From contig NW_003125897.1 of the NCBI RefSeq assembly GCF_000003605.2, positions 109,037-173,036 on the forward strand: a stretch of DNA of 64,000 bases, given 5' to 3'. How positions within the stretch are numbered: the stretch's first letter is position 1; each line of letters starts with the position of its first letter. This stretch comes from Saccoglossus kowalevskii. Lineage: Eukaryota > Hemichordata > Enteropneusta > Harrimaniidae. The notes below the pieces were generated by a model that was not told where the DNA came from, ran no database searches, and saw only the letters and a program-made list of their open reading frames with translations. This document shows, piece after piece, positions 16,731 to 30,409 of this stretch. The position numbers were made by a program, and so were the translations under genes.

Positions 16731-19700
16731 TCATACGTGCGCAATAAGACATGATTATTCCTAATTCTGTTCCTGTGCGTTTCGAATGGTAATTGCCATA
16801 GAAACCATTACGTGCAAGCATTAACAGCTGGTTTTGATATCTGATTATGTTGGAACAGAACATCTTTATCACATTAGTTTTTAAGTAACCTAGACGATAA
16901 AATAATTCATATACAACAAATATGGGCCTAATTAAAGGATGATTGGTTAGGTTGTGTAGTGTAGTGTAGTGATTGGTTAAATTGGAAGGGGCGACAAAAT
17001 ACCTGTGACTTGATTTACATACTCAATTTACAAATGCATGACATGTGTCCGTGTAGACATCTATAAAAATACAGTTTTGTATTACTACTAGATAATATGA
17101 AAAATAAATGTAATTAAGTGTCATACTGCAAACTGTAGAATCACGTATATCGATTGCTTCTATTTGTGGTACATGTGTAGTAGATTCCGTGACAGGGTTT
17201 GAACATAATTGGTTTAAACATTTTATTCAGGTCATGCCATTTAATAAGTCTGTGACGTGAGGTTATGCGTAGGTGTGTGTGCGTGAGTGTGTGCGGGTGT
17301 ATGCGTGTGGGTGTGTATGAACAATACTATGCACCCACCCACTCCACACACGCATCCCAACATACCCACACGTTGTCGTTTTTCATACTATATTGGGGCC
17401 ATATTTCTATTATTTACATACATCAGCCATCAATAAATCAAATACAAATTCCTCAGACGACAGTGTATACTATAATACTATCCTTTCTGCGTTTAGCACA
17501 GTTCTGGGAATTAAATGCAATATATGATTTAAGGATCTATGCGATTTGAAATAAAAGTTAGTTTTGATGTTTTGTTATGGACACGCACTTCATTAAGCCT
17601 GTGATTAATAATCATAATGTTTAATGATAATCATTCAACCAACAATGTATGATCTGGAGGTGTGTGTGTGTGTGTGTGTGGGGGGGGGGTAATACTTCAT
17701 ACATTCATAGGGTCATCATATTTTGTGACTGTTTCCAGAAACTTCATCTCCATATCAAAATATATAAATCGTAATCATTGTTGTTGGTAAACATATTCTT
17801 AAAATTCGTGATAGAAGAAGATTTAAACGACAGCGGCTCGAAATCAGTGTTTAGACGTGTAATCTGTGTTGTGCGTGAATGTAAACTGACAGGTTATGCG
17901 CCTAAAAAACTGGTTTGAACCGGATTGATTGGCGACATCACAGATTATCAACGCGTGTACATTGATAATTAGATTCACCGCCATCCGCTCACACAGTAAC
18001 TATGACGACTGTCTTTTTACGTCAATAGGTAAACCCAATTAATATTAACATAATACGTTCATGTGTACTGCATACGTACATTTAAAGCTAAAAATAGTTG
18101 TGACTATTTTGTTTCGTGTGCAACATTTGGATGCAATGAAATATACAAGCGTAATGATACATGATTATTACTAATTCATTTATGTCACTCTACGTTTCGA
18201 ATGTCATGAAACCATCGAATCTGGACATTAATAGCTTTTGAAATCAGATTATTTTGGAACAGCACATCTTTATTACATAACCATTGACTAATAAGTTCAG
18301 GGATAATTTGCAATTAATTTCGAAGTTAAGGATGTAGTAGAGGCTTTCAGGAAGAGAAATTCTCACTAATTATTTTCAAAGAAGAATTGTTTTAAGCCAT
18401 ATCTAACTATATATTTCATGAAAGCTCATAATTTACACTAATTACAAATCGGTTAGATACAACCTCCATGTGACTGTAAATAAATCCTTTGTTGAAGATA
18501 CAACTGAGTACTGTGAGGAAATTGATTATTTTGATAAACATGCTTTTGGATAACTTTCTTTTTTCTTTTAAATTTTCTTTTTTCGCCCCCACAAACTGTT
18601 CGTTTTTACAGAGAGAAATCTTTAAAATTGACGAATTTAACGCAAATCGTTATGACTGTTATGTTCATATATATTACATCTACAATTTCTGAAATCATTT
18701 TGATGTCTAAATTACAAAAAAATACACACTAATTTGCATACCAATAGATGAATAGTGGAGTTGCTGCATTAGTTTTTTTAATTTTCATGAAATCTTCTGT
18801 TACTATACAGTTTTGACATCCAGTAAAATGTAAATGATTGGTAAGCATCAAAAGATGTCATACTTGGCTGTGAAATGTAATAATTATTTAAAATACATTG
18901 GAATGTGAAAGTTAGGTCATCATAACAATGTGGGTTGTTAATTTTGCCCTCTGTTGTAAGTATGTCCGTTCATGATAGTCTTATGAACAGGGCGTTTCCT
19001 GTTCGGGGATCTGGGAACTTCGTCTCTCTCTGCTGATGTCACTTACACGTAGGGATACCAGATTCGATCCAAAGGAATGCACATTAGTTAATTACAGATA
19101 GTCCAGCTTTAATCACCCATTTCTCTCCTTCTCAGACTCCCTCTCTCTTAAAAGTCAAGTCTCTAAGGCGTGACAGAGTAAACATGCGATCAGCCAATCG
19201 CAGTAGTCGTTGGCACGATCACGTGATTACCATGGATGTGTCTCACGGTTAAAGCCTTGCAAAGTAAAAAATCTGTTTATCAAATTCCTGTTATATATGT
19301 TTATAATCTCCACCCTAAACATGCAAGTTCTTGATTCTAAACAATAGTGTAACGGAGTGTGAACCGAATGAGCGAACGAGAAGTCGCAATCATAACAGTA
19401 GGATTCTGATTTTCGTAGAATAATTAGACGAAAAAACCTACATCCTTATATGACCTAGACTATAACAGGTATGGGTCTAGTTAAATCTTGATTGGCTAGG
19501 GTATATCATTACTGATTGGTTGAAATGGAAGGGACAGCAAAGCACCTTTGACCTTGAAGTACGTCAAATAATCTACAAATCCGATGACATGCCCATGCGG
19601 CTATCCCTGGCAATATTGATTTGTATTATTGTATTATTATCCACGTCTATCGGATGCATGTTCTAATTATGTTATATTTGTCGATTTCATGGCAGGGTCT

Positions 19701-19895
19701 AAAATAATTGGTTTGATAATTGTGTATGTGAGTGCGTGTATGGACAACATGCACGCGACGAACCACACACACGCACCCCCTCACGCGCACACATATTGTT
19801 GTCTTTCATAACATATTAGGGACATATTTTTATTATTTCCATACACCAGCCACCAATACATCAAATAGAAGTCCTGTAGGCGACAGTGTTAACAA
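16730..19895. repeat. Diverged direct repeat pairs
   Basis: Two blocks recur in the same order and orientation. Block 1 (about 16750-16890 and 18170-18300) shares CGTTTCGAATG, GAAACCAT and TTGGAACAGMACATCTTTAT-like sequence. Block 2 (about 16925-17475 and 19465-19890) shares GATTGGTT, GGAAGGGRCRRCAAA, a purine/pyrimidine-alternating GTGTGT/CACACA stretch, and CATACWYCAGCCAYCAATA-like sequence. This suggests an old duplication of about 1.4-2.5 kb, now heavily diverged. Confidence 0.65.
17661..17689. repeat. (TG)10 followed by G9
   Basis: A direct run of TG repeats leading into a G homopolymer. Confidence 0.95.
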
Positions 19896-19899
19896 ATAA

Positions 19900-22048
19900 T
19901 CTCAATATTTATCCGTTAGGTTTAGAACCGTTTTCGAGGGGGGGGGGTTATGTGTGTTACTGGATTCTTGAAAAAGAGGATTAACACGTGGCAACCAATC
20001 CTATTTTGGCATACCTTTTCCAAGACCAGCCCAGAATTTGCTAACGGAGAGAGCATCTGCTTACATTAGCGAGGAGCTTTTGTCAAGTTGTCCAACAACA
20101 AACACTTAACAAATGATTCATTATCAATCATTATGTACACTTCAATTCTCTAAAAATGCCGGCAAACAATCAACAAAAACAAAAGACTTGTGGTAATAGA
20201 TTGTAGTGTCATTTGAAAGAAAAAAAATTGAAAAACCACAAATATGCTTACTGAATTATGTTTCCTTTTTTAATAAATATATTCTTATACATTTCTTATT
20301 CGAGATCAGATTTGATATCATTGGCAGTGAGTTGAAATCAGCCACAAACCTAGGTCATCGACAAAAAGGCAATACACATATATCGCATATATCGTTTTTA
20401 TTGGCATATTTTGCATTCAGTGATATTTTTCTAGTTTTGAATGATGACAATCTTAACATTGCTCATTCTGTAACTTTTTTAAAACGTATCTGAATATCTG
20501 AACTCTAGGAATGTGCATTTCACTTTTTTGAGAGATTTGATTCCTCACATACTTAGTGTGATTATCCGACCGTTAGCAAAAACGTGACAATGGCATTGGT
20601 ATGCCAGAGGTATAATTTATTTGGGGTTTGAACAAGAGATTTGAACTTGATTGGCGCTCAAAGCTGTGACGATAGCGATTTGAGAAAGCTGTGCCAATAC
20701 TTTAGATGGCCAGGCACGAGATGAGTCACAATCAATTAATAATGTAAATGATTTTGATAAACATTGGTTTATTGGATTTATGATTGGTACAAATTATAGA
20801 GAAGCCCATATTAGGACAACCTGATTGGTAGGTTCATATATAGAGACATAATCAATACCCTGCCAGCGTAGCTGAATTTGTATGTCTTCCACTCAAGTCC
20901 AAGAGTGGCACTCAGGTCACTGTGTGGGTTGGCATGAGGCGACTATTCCTGACAGAGAGCTTCCAAGATGGCGCTCGTAATCTGGAATCCATTTATGACG
21001 TGTCCAGATTTCACTTTTATGTCAAATCCAACTGAAATAACTAATCTCCCATATATTAACTTAAAATTATCAAGATTATTCTGTAATCATTGGATTCACG
21101 ACTGATTGGTAACATGTTATTCGCCTTTATTACAGCTTGGGCCAAAGTGCTCAGGAATTTGGGGTTATTTATTTAATAATTAGGTATGTGGGAAGTTTTT
21201 TTCAATAAATGTATATTTTGGATTAATTAGTGCATGTTACTTGAAGGGTCAGAAAGAATATGTAGATTAAATGAAAATTTCCGTTGCCATCATAAAATTT
21301 AGTCATAAATGGCCAATAAATTAAGGTATATTTTTGATGTAGTTATAAAACGTAGCACCCAATAACTTCCACTTACGTGTGAGACTGTATATATAACCAA
21401 TAATATGTCTGCAAGTGGTTTGCAAAAATTCCTGATGATCGCGAAGAGCAAAAACAACAACGATCGAGACATTCAGAGATGTGGACGTGAAATTTCATTG
21501 CCGTCACCAAACATGGCCACAGTCGTGATTAAACTATGAATGACACACAGTAATTAAAAAACCATGGACATTGTTTTCTATTAAAAAATTGTTATACTTC
21601 ATTTTATTTCTAATCATTGTAAAACCTTTGTTCAATATATGTTCACATTTCGTCATCATTTTCTTTGTACCCATTTTCTTATCCCTACTACATTAGGTTG
21701 CTTCATGAGTACATAGTTTAGGGCAGTTTTATTGGAATTAAATATAATACTTTGGGTAACGTTTCAAAATATAATTATAATGTATTGATAATGGTCAATT
21801 GCTTCGATTGTCCATCAACTGTGGTGATTGACGGGACTTTGATAACTGCATCTTCAAATATTGTAAGTAGGCTGACATATCTTGTTGTGTCTGTGTTGTG
21901 ATGGTCCATCAATTGCTCATCGACACAGAACAATCTTGAAATATTAGGTGATGATGTTGGTACATTAGCAGGTATTGTCACAGACAGGAATGATTTATAA
22001 CTGTCAACTGTTACCTATGTTCTAGTTAATCACGTTTTATCATTTAAT
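19900..22048. other. Intergenic, no gene seen
   Basis: A/T-rich with a G homopolymer near 19938-19947. No recognisable gene or element ends. It ends where segmental copy A begins. Confidence 0.5.
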
Positions 22049-23274
22049 TTATAGTGGGAATTCTGCCTAGGTATAATGATGAGGCGACGATCAAATAAAT
22101 GAACCTTGTCTGGCGAAAAAGTTGACATTGTCACATGCAAGAACTAAGTAGATATTTTCATCGAATTGTTAAAACAAGGTCGCCCAATGATTGCAATGCA
22201 CTGACACGAGAAATCCTTGCACAGTCATAACACAGACAGTATAATTAAAATATTTGCTTTAAACACATCATAATATACACCCAAACATGCAGATTGTTTA
22301 TAATAAGTGACTTCATATCACTGATGTAACTGGGGTGTTTACGTGCTTCCCACGGATTTTTCACATACTATAAACAATGTGGTAACAATAACCAATATGT
22401 TATGTAATTCATGCCTTTCAGAGGTGTAATGTACTATTATAATACAGATATTTTTTTAAGTGTGTTTGGGTTCTGGAAGGAATACCGCACGCATACATTC
22501 ACCAATACCAGGGGAATTCCCGTTGGAGAAATTATACTATATACTGGGGAATTCCGTGACGAGCTAGACCTATTCGGACGAATTACTAGACAACCTGAAG
22601 CTGTTATTAGAAAGCGTTCGCAGTGATAACATTCTGAAAAAACAAAAAAATATTAAAGGCATGGTTTTAGAGTAAATCATTATTTAAACATATACAACAC
22701 ATATAGCTTAATTTGATATTGACCTGCTAATATACTATATAGGAATCCTTGTATATATATTTGGTGAATAAAAACACTTAAACTAATGCCTACACAGCAC
22801 ATCATACATATTATCAGATATATATTAACCATACATTTCGCCCGTGTTTTGTTTTTCATTTAAAAAAAATACTATACCGTATTTTCCTGGGTACACTTTT
22901 ATAAATAAACTGCTATAAAATGAACAGAAACATAATCTATACGACTAGATGTGATGCTCGTTAAAACACTCATCACATTTTTGTGTTTTGGCAGAGATCC
23001 AATATGACTGGTTTGGACCAGTTTGACTGATGTGTCACTTACGCTGTCTCGTGACCGGAATTTCAATGAACAACACTCTCGTTAAATATGTATTGTGGAT
23101 AGCTTGCTTTGGTGACTCATAAGCATTTTTCTTCTTCCTTTAAAGCTCGTACAAATATAATATGTTGGTACAGTCTCTTCATACCTGACGTCTATTTGTT
23201 TCAGTTCTGAGTATTTTTATAGGTATTTCCACTGTTTCGTAAACATACTCTAACGCCTTGGTTGCTGATCCAGA

Positions 23275-23660
23275 ATATGTTATTTCAGGATGCAAAAATG
23301 ACCGACAGGCGACCATTTCGTTTTCATTGTGAGTTTATCCCTATTCAGTAGACAACACTTTGTGTTGAACGTTGCCTGGAATGTAACCACATTAAGATCA
23401 TTATTTTCAGATCCACAATGGCCGACAAACCACCATACACTCTAACAATTGCTGCTGTTTGGTCAGCAGATGCAAATTTGAATGTTACAGTATTTAGTCA
23501 TTGGCCGCCATATTTATTCTTTGTATCCTTATATCAGGCTGAAGTGGTTGAATCAGAAGGAATAGGTGAACTAGGTAACCGTGGCGCAGTTTGGCAGTCT
23601 GGTCACGTATCACATGACTCACGCTTCAAAGCGATGAGTCAAATCGTTGCAATTCGCTTT
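23275..23660 (+). repeat. Array repeat unit (copy A, unit 1)
   Basis: Holds the family's blocks in order: AAAATGACCGACAGGCGACC, AATGGCCGACAAACCACCAT at 23417, a GCAAATTTGAATG block, TTGGCCGCCATATT, a degenerate GGTAACC block, and GATGAGTCAAATCGTTGCAA at 23633. A 136-codon frame starting at 23418 covers it; its partner in copy B is at 31312. Confidence 0.8.
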
Positions 23661-24084
23661 TTTATTCAACCTCCTACGGCAACGTTAACTGACACGCAGC
23701 TGACCTCATATACGAGCCAGTTTATTGACAAAATGTGTGTAAAGGCATTCACATTTGAAATAGGATATGAATTGACACACATCGATTTGAGGGAACGCCC
23801 ATACAGGCCCTTAGCAATGCAGCCGTGATTTTACCTCCATATCCCTTACATAAATATTTCAAATGCCTACATATTCAACGCTACGTAACGAGACGTGCGA
23901 AAATTGCGATCACCAAGCCTAATTTGGCAGGGATCCAAAATAACTGGCATAGACCACATGTTTTTGGTTTTGATTGCCTTTTCTGATTGTCACCGATACC
24001 CTTTCGTTTAAGCGTAAGATCGACCGTTCGTGAACATAGCCCATACTTCCAGACTCTTAATTCAAACCTTGCTGAAACAGAATA

Positions 24085-24560
24085 CTAGTATATCGTTTTA
24101 CGATGTCATTTCGAAAACGGCCGATTGACAACCATTTCCTTACATTAGGGTGTCTCTCCCTATTCATCATTGGACAACCCATTTCGACGAATTTGTAATG
24201 GAATCTTCACACATGCCCATCCTTTTGTTTTTACAAGATACTGCCATTACCGATCATGGACACTTGGGTTTAGACAGCGGATGCAATTTGAATGTGGCGG
24301 TATTCAGTTGTTCATATTCTCCGTATACTAATTGAGACTGAGTGAATGTCGCCTCAAATTGAAACACTGGGTAACCATAGTAACCTTGACACAGTCGGCA
24401 TATTGTGATGACTCATACACTAAATTGATGAGTCATCATTGCAAATCATTCTACTTCAGCGTCTGACTGACCCCGGGCTCTTTTGCTTATTAAATAAAAA
24501 GTACACAATGATATGTATGTTTGAACAGGTTTGTGTTGTTACATGACACGACGTGTCTTT
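24085..24560 (+). repeat. Array repeat unit (copy A, unit 2)
   Basis: The same block order as the preceding unit, about 0.83 kb downstream: ACGATGTCATTTCGAAAACG, TTTAGACAGCGGATGCAATT, GTAACCATAGTAACC, GATGAGTCAT, CTGACCCCGGGCTC, and ACAGGTTTGTGTTGTTACAT with ACATGACACG. Confidence 0.8.
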
Positions 24561-25000
24561 TCAGAGTAATCAGAAAACGACATATGATACTTTTGCATTA
24601 TGCTTCCCTGTCTGTCCATGCGTCCGACCGTCTGGCACGACGTATATCACTCATTTTACGGGCATCGGTCCATGTGTATTTATTTAATTATTTATTCGTT
24701 GAAACTCTTTTGAATCTGGGACTCACTATTTAATTCCAATACAATAAACATAAGTACATAGGTCACAAATATAATGTGGGATTACATAACATCAGCAAAA
24801 ATTTAATCACATTTTAGAATGTATAGCACACACAGCATGAGATCTACTGTAACACTGATTTATAAGTATCGTCTCACTATTTCCACATAATTATGTAACT
24901 GGGTACAGAAATGTTGGAGCGTGTTAGCATTATATCAAACATTTATATGGAAAAAATATAATACAATTAGCAAAACAAATCAAAACAAATTAAATAAACC

Positions 25001-25430
25001 AAACCAAAATTCAAATCGGGCTAAAGCTGCACAATCTTGCTTTTTAATAGTGAAATGTATGAGCTAATGGTTACTGTTTATTGTCAACTGTCTCGCCACT
25101 GGGGAGCCTATTTAATGGTCTGTGACGCTAACGCCAGTTCCGTTCCGCTTCGCTTCACACGTCATTATTCAATGCGTCTTCCCGCCCATGGCGAGTGCTG
25201 GGTGATTGCGATTACTAAGATTGTTTTTCCAAAGTGCATTCCTCTATTACTTGCCGGTCTATTGTGATAATAAACATGCATTGTATAGGTTAGACAGCAT
25301 GTCTCTCAACAGTATCTTTGCGTTTTGTTATTTGTTGTGTAAATTGCATCTTGGCAAACGGCTTCACTATAACAGTTACTGTATATTGTCATTACCACTC
25401 TGCCTGTATATGCTTTGGCGTAAATAACCT
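25001..25430 (+). repeat. Three-copy block, first copy
   Basis: Contains CTGTCTCGCCACTGGGGAGC, ATTATTCAATGCGTCT and TTGGCAAACGGCTTC. It recurs at about 32850-33255 (copy B) and more diverged at 40419-40860. Indels between copies break any shared reading frame, so open frames here are not treated as genes. Confidence 0.75.
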
Positions 25431-26299
25431 GCACATGACTGTATGTAGTTGTTTATTTATGTAACCTGTAGGACAATGTGTCTGGATGCTTAAATACATC
25501 TCATTAAAATTTGCCACACTTGAAAGAAGTATCGCTGCCTGAGAATTTTGGCAGAGATCCAACATAACTGGTTAAGACCGGTTTACGCTTTTTCAGGTCA
25601 TAAATCTATTTTAGTAGAATTATCAACTGTACGATAGCATGTACATATCTATGTTTTGAGTTCATTTCTGCAGGCTCAAGAGAAAACAGATATAAAAACG
25701 TTTCGCCTGACGGAGTTTAGAAGCACCCACATTACGTAACCACGGCTTACAAAACGTGAATATAAAATGGAAATTGAACGCCCTCACTCAAGCAATGGGG
25801 CTGTGAATGAATTGAGGCCATAGGTTGAACTTGAACTATCAACTGTATTTATGTTTATATTATTTGAAAGTAGTTGCTCACAATATGTGTCGATTTACCA
25901 GGCAGTTTAGGTTGTTATATAGATTTTTGATCGCCATGAGATGGGGCCCGTTTTAGTAACCGTGGGTGTAATCCACGTTTTATGTTCACATATTTTCAAA
26001 GTCAGTGTAAGTGTTATGTAATAGTTACGCTAGTGCTATTTGTAGTTTCATTTGTTTACACCTGTTTTTCGGATACGCGGACACAAGTCACGTCGACGTA
26101 CTTGGTCACAAAAAACATAGGTGGTATTAGTAGTGCTACAAAACAATGCAAATGCAATCAAAGAAATAATAAAAACAGAATTTTATATTAAAAACCAATA
26201 TAGTGAAGTAATAGCGCAACGAGAGCGACCAATGCTATAGATAACATGTGTATATATAGTAGAGTATGGAAGAAATTTATATATTCTAAAGGTTATGAT

Positions 26300-27125
26300 A
26301 CACGGTGCAACTTTTGTTGCCAACAAATGTTGCAGCTTGTCGGCAACAAAAGTTAATCTTGTTACAGAGTGCAACATATGTTGACAACTTGATTAAAAAT
26401 GGCGGGAAAATAGTTGTGCAGGGTATTCTGAACATGCCATCATGATAGAACACTATACATCCACTATCATACTCACATAGAAACTTCACTAACATTTACA
26501 GTCCAAATAGAACTATTACATTTTCTCAATCAAATATACTCTATTCTAATAATTATATTACAGGTGAATCATTCATCAATCCAAATAAATCTATATAAAA
26601 TAGCACGACAGACTTCAGCGAATTTAGCGAGAGAACTAATTCGCTAATTTAAGATGTCGCGAATGACTTCATTATATATTCAAAATGGCGGCCAAACAAC
26701 GTCGTTTTCTCCACACACACACTTTTTAAACAACACAGAAAACGTAATAATCTGGAGCGCTTCCTTATTACACTTGACAGTTTTTCTATGTTTTTATGGA
26801 GGTGATAATTGCGAATTTGTTTTGGCAGGCGATAGACAAGTATTGTGAAAATAGGAAATCAACAAAGACAAGAGGGATTCGCTAAATCAACATTTCGCTA
26901 TTACGTCATTTTACCTCAATTCGCTATTTGACATTTTGTAGTCTGTTTTCTATGATCACATGACATCAGCCTATGTATTTGATTGGTCAAGCAACAAACT
27001 ACAACATGTTGCCAAAAATAGAGCATGTCTTTATTTCAATCATCTTGTTGTTGCAACTTGTTGGCAACAAGTCTGCTTGCATGGTACACGGGTCAACTTT
27101 TGTTGTCAATAAAAGTTGCCCGTGT
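26300..27125. mobile_element. 826-bp inverted-repeat element, copy A
   Basis: The left end is ACACGGTGCAACTTTTGTTG. The reverse complement of the right end is ACACGGGCAACTTTTATTG. Each end also folds on itself: the right end pairs 27086-27101 with 27111-27125, and the left end carries GCAACTTTTGTTGCC followed by GGCAACAAAAGTT. The interior has no transposase-like frame and holds a nested palindromic stretch (about 26611-26930) with TTCGCTAATTTAAG motifs. Non-autonomous DNA transposon is the likely class; no target duplication is clear. Confidence 0.7.
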
Positions 27126-27584
27126 AATACGGAGTTTGAAAACGGTGTACCGCCGGTCAATGGACGCCGGCATTTTGTTTGTTGTTTCACAAATTATGCG
27201 AAACGAAACAGCTCATTCATGATAAGACATCTTCAGAATGTTGTTCAATGATAAGACAATCATCTTCTGGCAACGGACTGAAAATAGTTCGACTTTGAAT
27301 AGTGTTTCGGGTCATTTTGATCAGCGGCGACGCACAAATCACGCGTGGCGCCATCTTGAATGTCGTTTAACTCACGCGCGAATAACTAGACACCCGCAGT
27401 TCACGCACTTCAAAGTTCCATGGTTTCGTCAGTTCTATTTTTAGTAAGTCAATAAACTACTCGGTTGAGCACGCTCGCCAGGCATTTCCTGCTACATATT
27501 GTTCAATGCACATGGAAAGAAATGAATGAAATGATACAAAATACCCTTTAGTAGTTTTTGTTTTTTCTTTTGGACATCGTGGCC

Positions 27585-27770
27585 GATAGACTGTCACGCA
27601 CGACGAATGACCAATTGAGTTTAGACAGCTAATACAAATATGAACGTGACGGCATTCACTTTTTGGACGCCATATTGAATTCTTTTCTTCGGTGGAATGT
27701 GCCAACCCTAAATCGGGATCAATATTTAACCTTGTCACAGCACGCCAGTCTGAGTGACACTTTTTTACCT
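27585..27770 (+). repeat. Array repeat unit (copy A, unit 3)
   Basis: Recognisable by TTTAGACAGCTAATACAAAT, ACGCCATATTGAATTC and CAGCACGCCAGTCTGAGTG. The paired accessory blocks are weaker than in units 1 and 2. Confidence 0.7.
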
Positions 27771-28059
27771 CTGCCCGCGCCTCCAAATTAATGAAGAACA
27801 CTATTGCAATTCAATGTTCTTTAAAAGTTATTCAGGGTTGAGTATGATATGATGTGGTCTATATCAGTCCAGTGGTATGTCTGACATCATGGCCATTGAT
27901 TTTGGAAAATTGTAAAAAAAATGCATGAAATCCAACACGCTGCAATTTGTTTTGATCTATTTGACACGTGACTATTACCTGACTGAGTTGTCTATACCCA
28001 CCCCGTTAATTGCCTTCTGCACGATGATAGTTTTTTGGGGGGTTTAGTTGCTGATACAC

Positions 28060-28330
28060 ACTGGAATGTGACAAAATTCCGTTCGTTGCCGCCTTATTGA
28101 ATTCTTTATAAGTACGTATCCGAGGGTGAATACACCAACCATTAAATCAGGCACAATAGGTGACCAAGGTAATTGTGAAGCGATGAGTCATATCATTGCA
28201 ATTTGTTTTGCTACAAAGTCGAACTGACCCGGGCTATATTAAGTCTTTGTTGGTCACCCGACACAGGAGGACTAATGTAACAGGTTTAAACCAGTTTGAG
28301 TCATCACATGATGCGCCACGTTCTATTAGA
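28060..28330 (+). repeat. Array repeat unit (copy A, unit 4)
   Basis: Contains GGTGACCAAGGTAATTG, GATGAGTCATATCATTGCAA, CTGACCCGGGC and, downstream, AACAGGTTTAAACCAGTTTG. Confidence 0.7.
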
Positions 28331-30155
28331 AGATAAAAAATACAGCGGAAATCGATTCGCTCGACAATACAATAATCGGAAGCTTATCAAGAGGAACATC
28401 CGGTAGCCGGACTTTCTTTGAGTCTTTGAGTTTGTCTTGACACTATTTTGGCTTATTCAATTAAAAAAAACTATCCATTTTTCAAATTTCACTGATTTTC
28501 GCTGTAATGAATAAGGTGTTTGATTTGGCGGGAAGGCAATTAATGTACAAACATGATTTAGAAGTAGAGACTATATTTAATTTGGTTAATATTTGAAAAC
28601 CCTGTATTTTGAAAACTGGGAATATTTTTTGAAATAGGTTCCACCGTCTGTCCGTGTGTATGCCCGTTTGTGTCTATGCATGTTTTCATTAATACAACGT
28701 TTAACATTTTTCATTAAAAATGGCCCACTGGCGTCCATTTTGATTTATTCATGTGACATCTGGCATCGATACGTTATAATTACATATACTCTTACTGCTG
28801 ATTAAAATATGAACAAAACATTAAATTCTTGTAATTCATCCATGTAAATGTAGGAGAACTACCCTTGATTAATATGCGTTGAGAGAGCCCAGCCCTGTAA
28901 AAACCTATTGAGTCAGTAGTGTTGGTTACTAATCATCACGCCTGACACTACAATAATTATGACCACAAGTTGCTAGGACGGTTGCTTGCTAGGATCATTA
29001 TTCAACATTCAACACATGGGTTTGAGTAATCAGTAACTGAAAGATTTATCATTTCAATGTAGTATGTTCACAGGAATTGATGCAATACTGATACACCTGA
29101 TACTGTACATTTTATTGTAAACTTGTTACGACACTTGTTATATATATTGACTTGTGGCTACTATAGTCTTTCAGCCAACGCTTGGAACCCGATGCCATCA
29201 CAATAAAGCCCTACATAACAGGTAACGTCGAGCAACTTTGTACATGATTTTGCACTAAATACAACATGTCATACCTGAATTAAGAAGCTTACATACTTAT
29301 TCTCATAAGTCAAAGTGACCTGTAAGTTATGTGTGTCACAGCAGCTCGACACTGACCATGGTCATATTTACTGACAATTTTGTTGACATTTTGTTTGACA
29401 AAGCTTGTTTGTTGTACCTATTCTTTATTAGTGGTGGCTGAAATATTTGTTGAAACAAATTGCAAGTTAGACATAATTGTAAAATGAAAGAAAAATATAA
29501 ATGTACAGACAAAACACCCTTTTCCACCCCATGATTACAAATAGTTGAACCCCTTAGTATTAATGGTAATCGTTTGACCCATTAGTCTGAAGAACAGTTC
29601 TTGCTTAATTTGATTGGGTATTGATTGTCTGAACCACAGGATATGACTAATCAACTGCAGTTTTAGTATGGTTTAACACCATTGGCAGTTTCTGTAACTG
29701 AAAGACGACTACCAATTAGCGATACTGTAACAAAAGGTCGCCTCAATTTCAAATTTAAACCAATAGATTATGCCGTCTCACATCACGCCATAGCGCGTAA
29801 CATTTGCCACGCACATTCATCAAATCGCGCGCCGTTGTATTTGATTTCGTCTTCAGTGAATACAGGTTTATAGTGGGAATTCTGCCCAGGTATAATGATG
29901 AGCAACGATCAAATAAATGAACCTTGGCTAACATTGAAGTTAACATTGTCACATGCAAGAACTATGTAGATATTTTCATCGAATTGTAGTCTTCCCTCGG
30001 TTTTCCCCCATACTATAAAGAATGTAGTAACAATAACCGATATGTAATTAACGTTGTTTGTTTAGAGGTGTTTTGTACGAGCACCTTTTTTCTCAACATT
30101 TAATTATTAAATTTCTTTAATTATATAATTAAATGATTTCAATATACTATACTAT

Positions 30156-30409
30156 TGTTGGAACCGAAATCGAACTGAGGAAACCACAAAGGGATACGTT
30201 ATGTTAAGTTAATTATTATTGACTTAGTTGATTGGCTACTCAGCAACAAGTTACGTAAGCCCAAACTTCCGGACACACTGTATGTATACTTTCAATACAC
30301 GTTTTATTAAGCAGTAGCTGTATAGTATTCGTATAGTCTGTATCGTAGAATAAAGTCTTTTTCTCGACTTAATCGATTGTCTCCTTTATTCTATAATTCG
30401 ATTCCCACA
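30156..30409. mobile_element. Solo LTR of a retrotransposon
   Basis: A 254-bp insertion starting TGTTGGAACCGAAATCGAAC and ending TTCGATTCCCACA; the ends form an imperfect inverted repeat and have the TG...CA tips of LTRs. It is flanked by the 5-bp direct repeat ACTAT (30151-30155 and 30410-30414). GAATAAAG near 30345 would serve as a polyadenylation signal if read on the plus strand. No gag/pol or second LTR is nearby, so it is a solo LTR left by recombination. The matching site in copy A has no LTR. Confidence 0.9.

Larger units (their letters stand above)
22049..29709 (+). repeat. Segmental duplication, copy A
   Basis: Begins with TTATAGTGGGAATTCTGCC and ends with GTAACTGAAAGACGAC; both ends recur at 29868 and 38261. 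The internal order of blocks matches copy B throughout, with scattered substitutions and small indels. Copy A has about 270 bp near 29150-29415 that B lacks, and lacks three insertions present in B. It contains array units, an 826-bp inverted-repeat element and no supportable gene. Confidence 0.93.

Noticed and set aside
24521-24733. 70-codon frame similar to one at 32363-32572
   Set aside because: The similarity is explained by the segmental duplication; substitutions do not favour silent sites and the frame lies over an array tail block.
25206-25427. 73-codon frame similar to one at 33043-33309
   Set aside because: The third copy at 40419-40860 and indels between copies break the frame, so conservation is at DNA level only.
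27457-27801. Minus-strand frame sharing NSIWRP and CISCLNS with frames at 41380-41592 and, in part, 49400-49759
   Set aside because: It is the reverse strand of the array unit; the shared residues are translations of the GCCGCCATATTGAATTC and TTTAGACAGC blocks.
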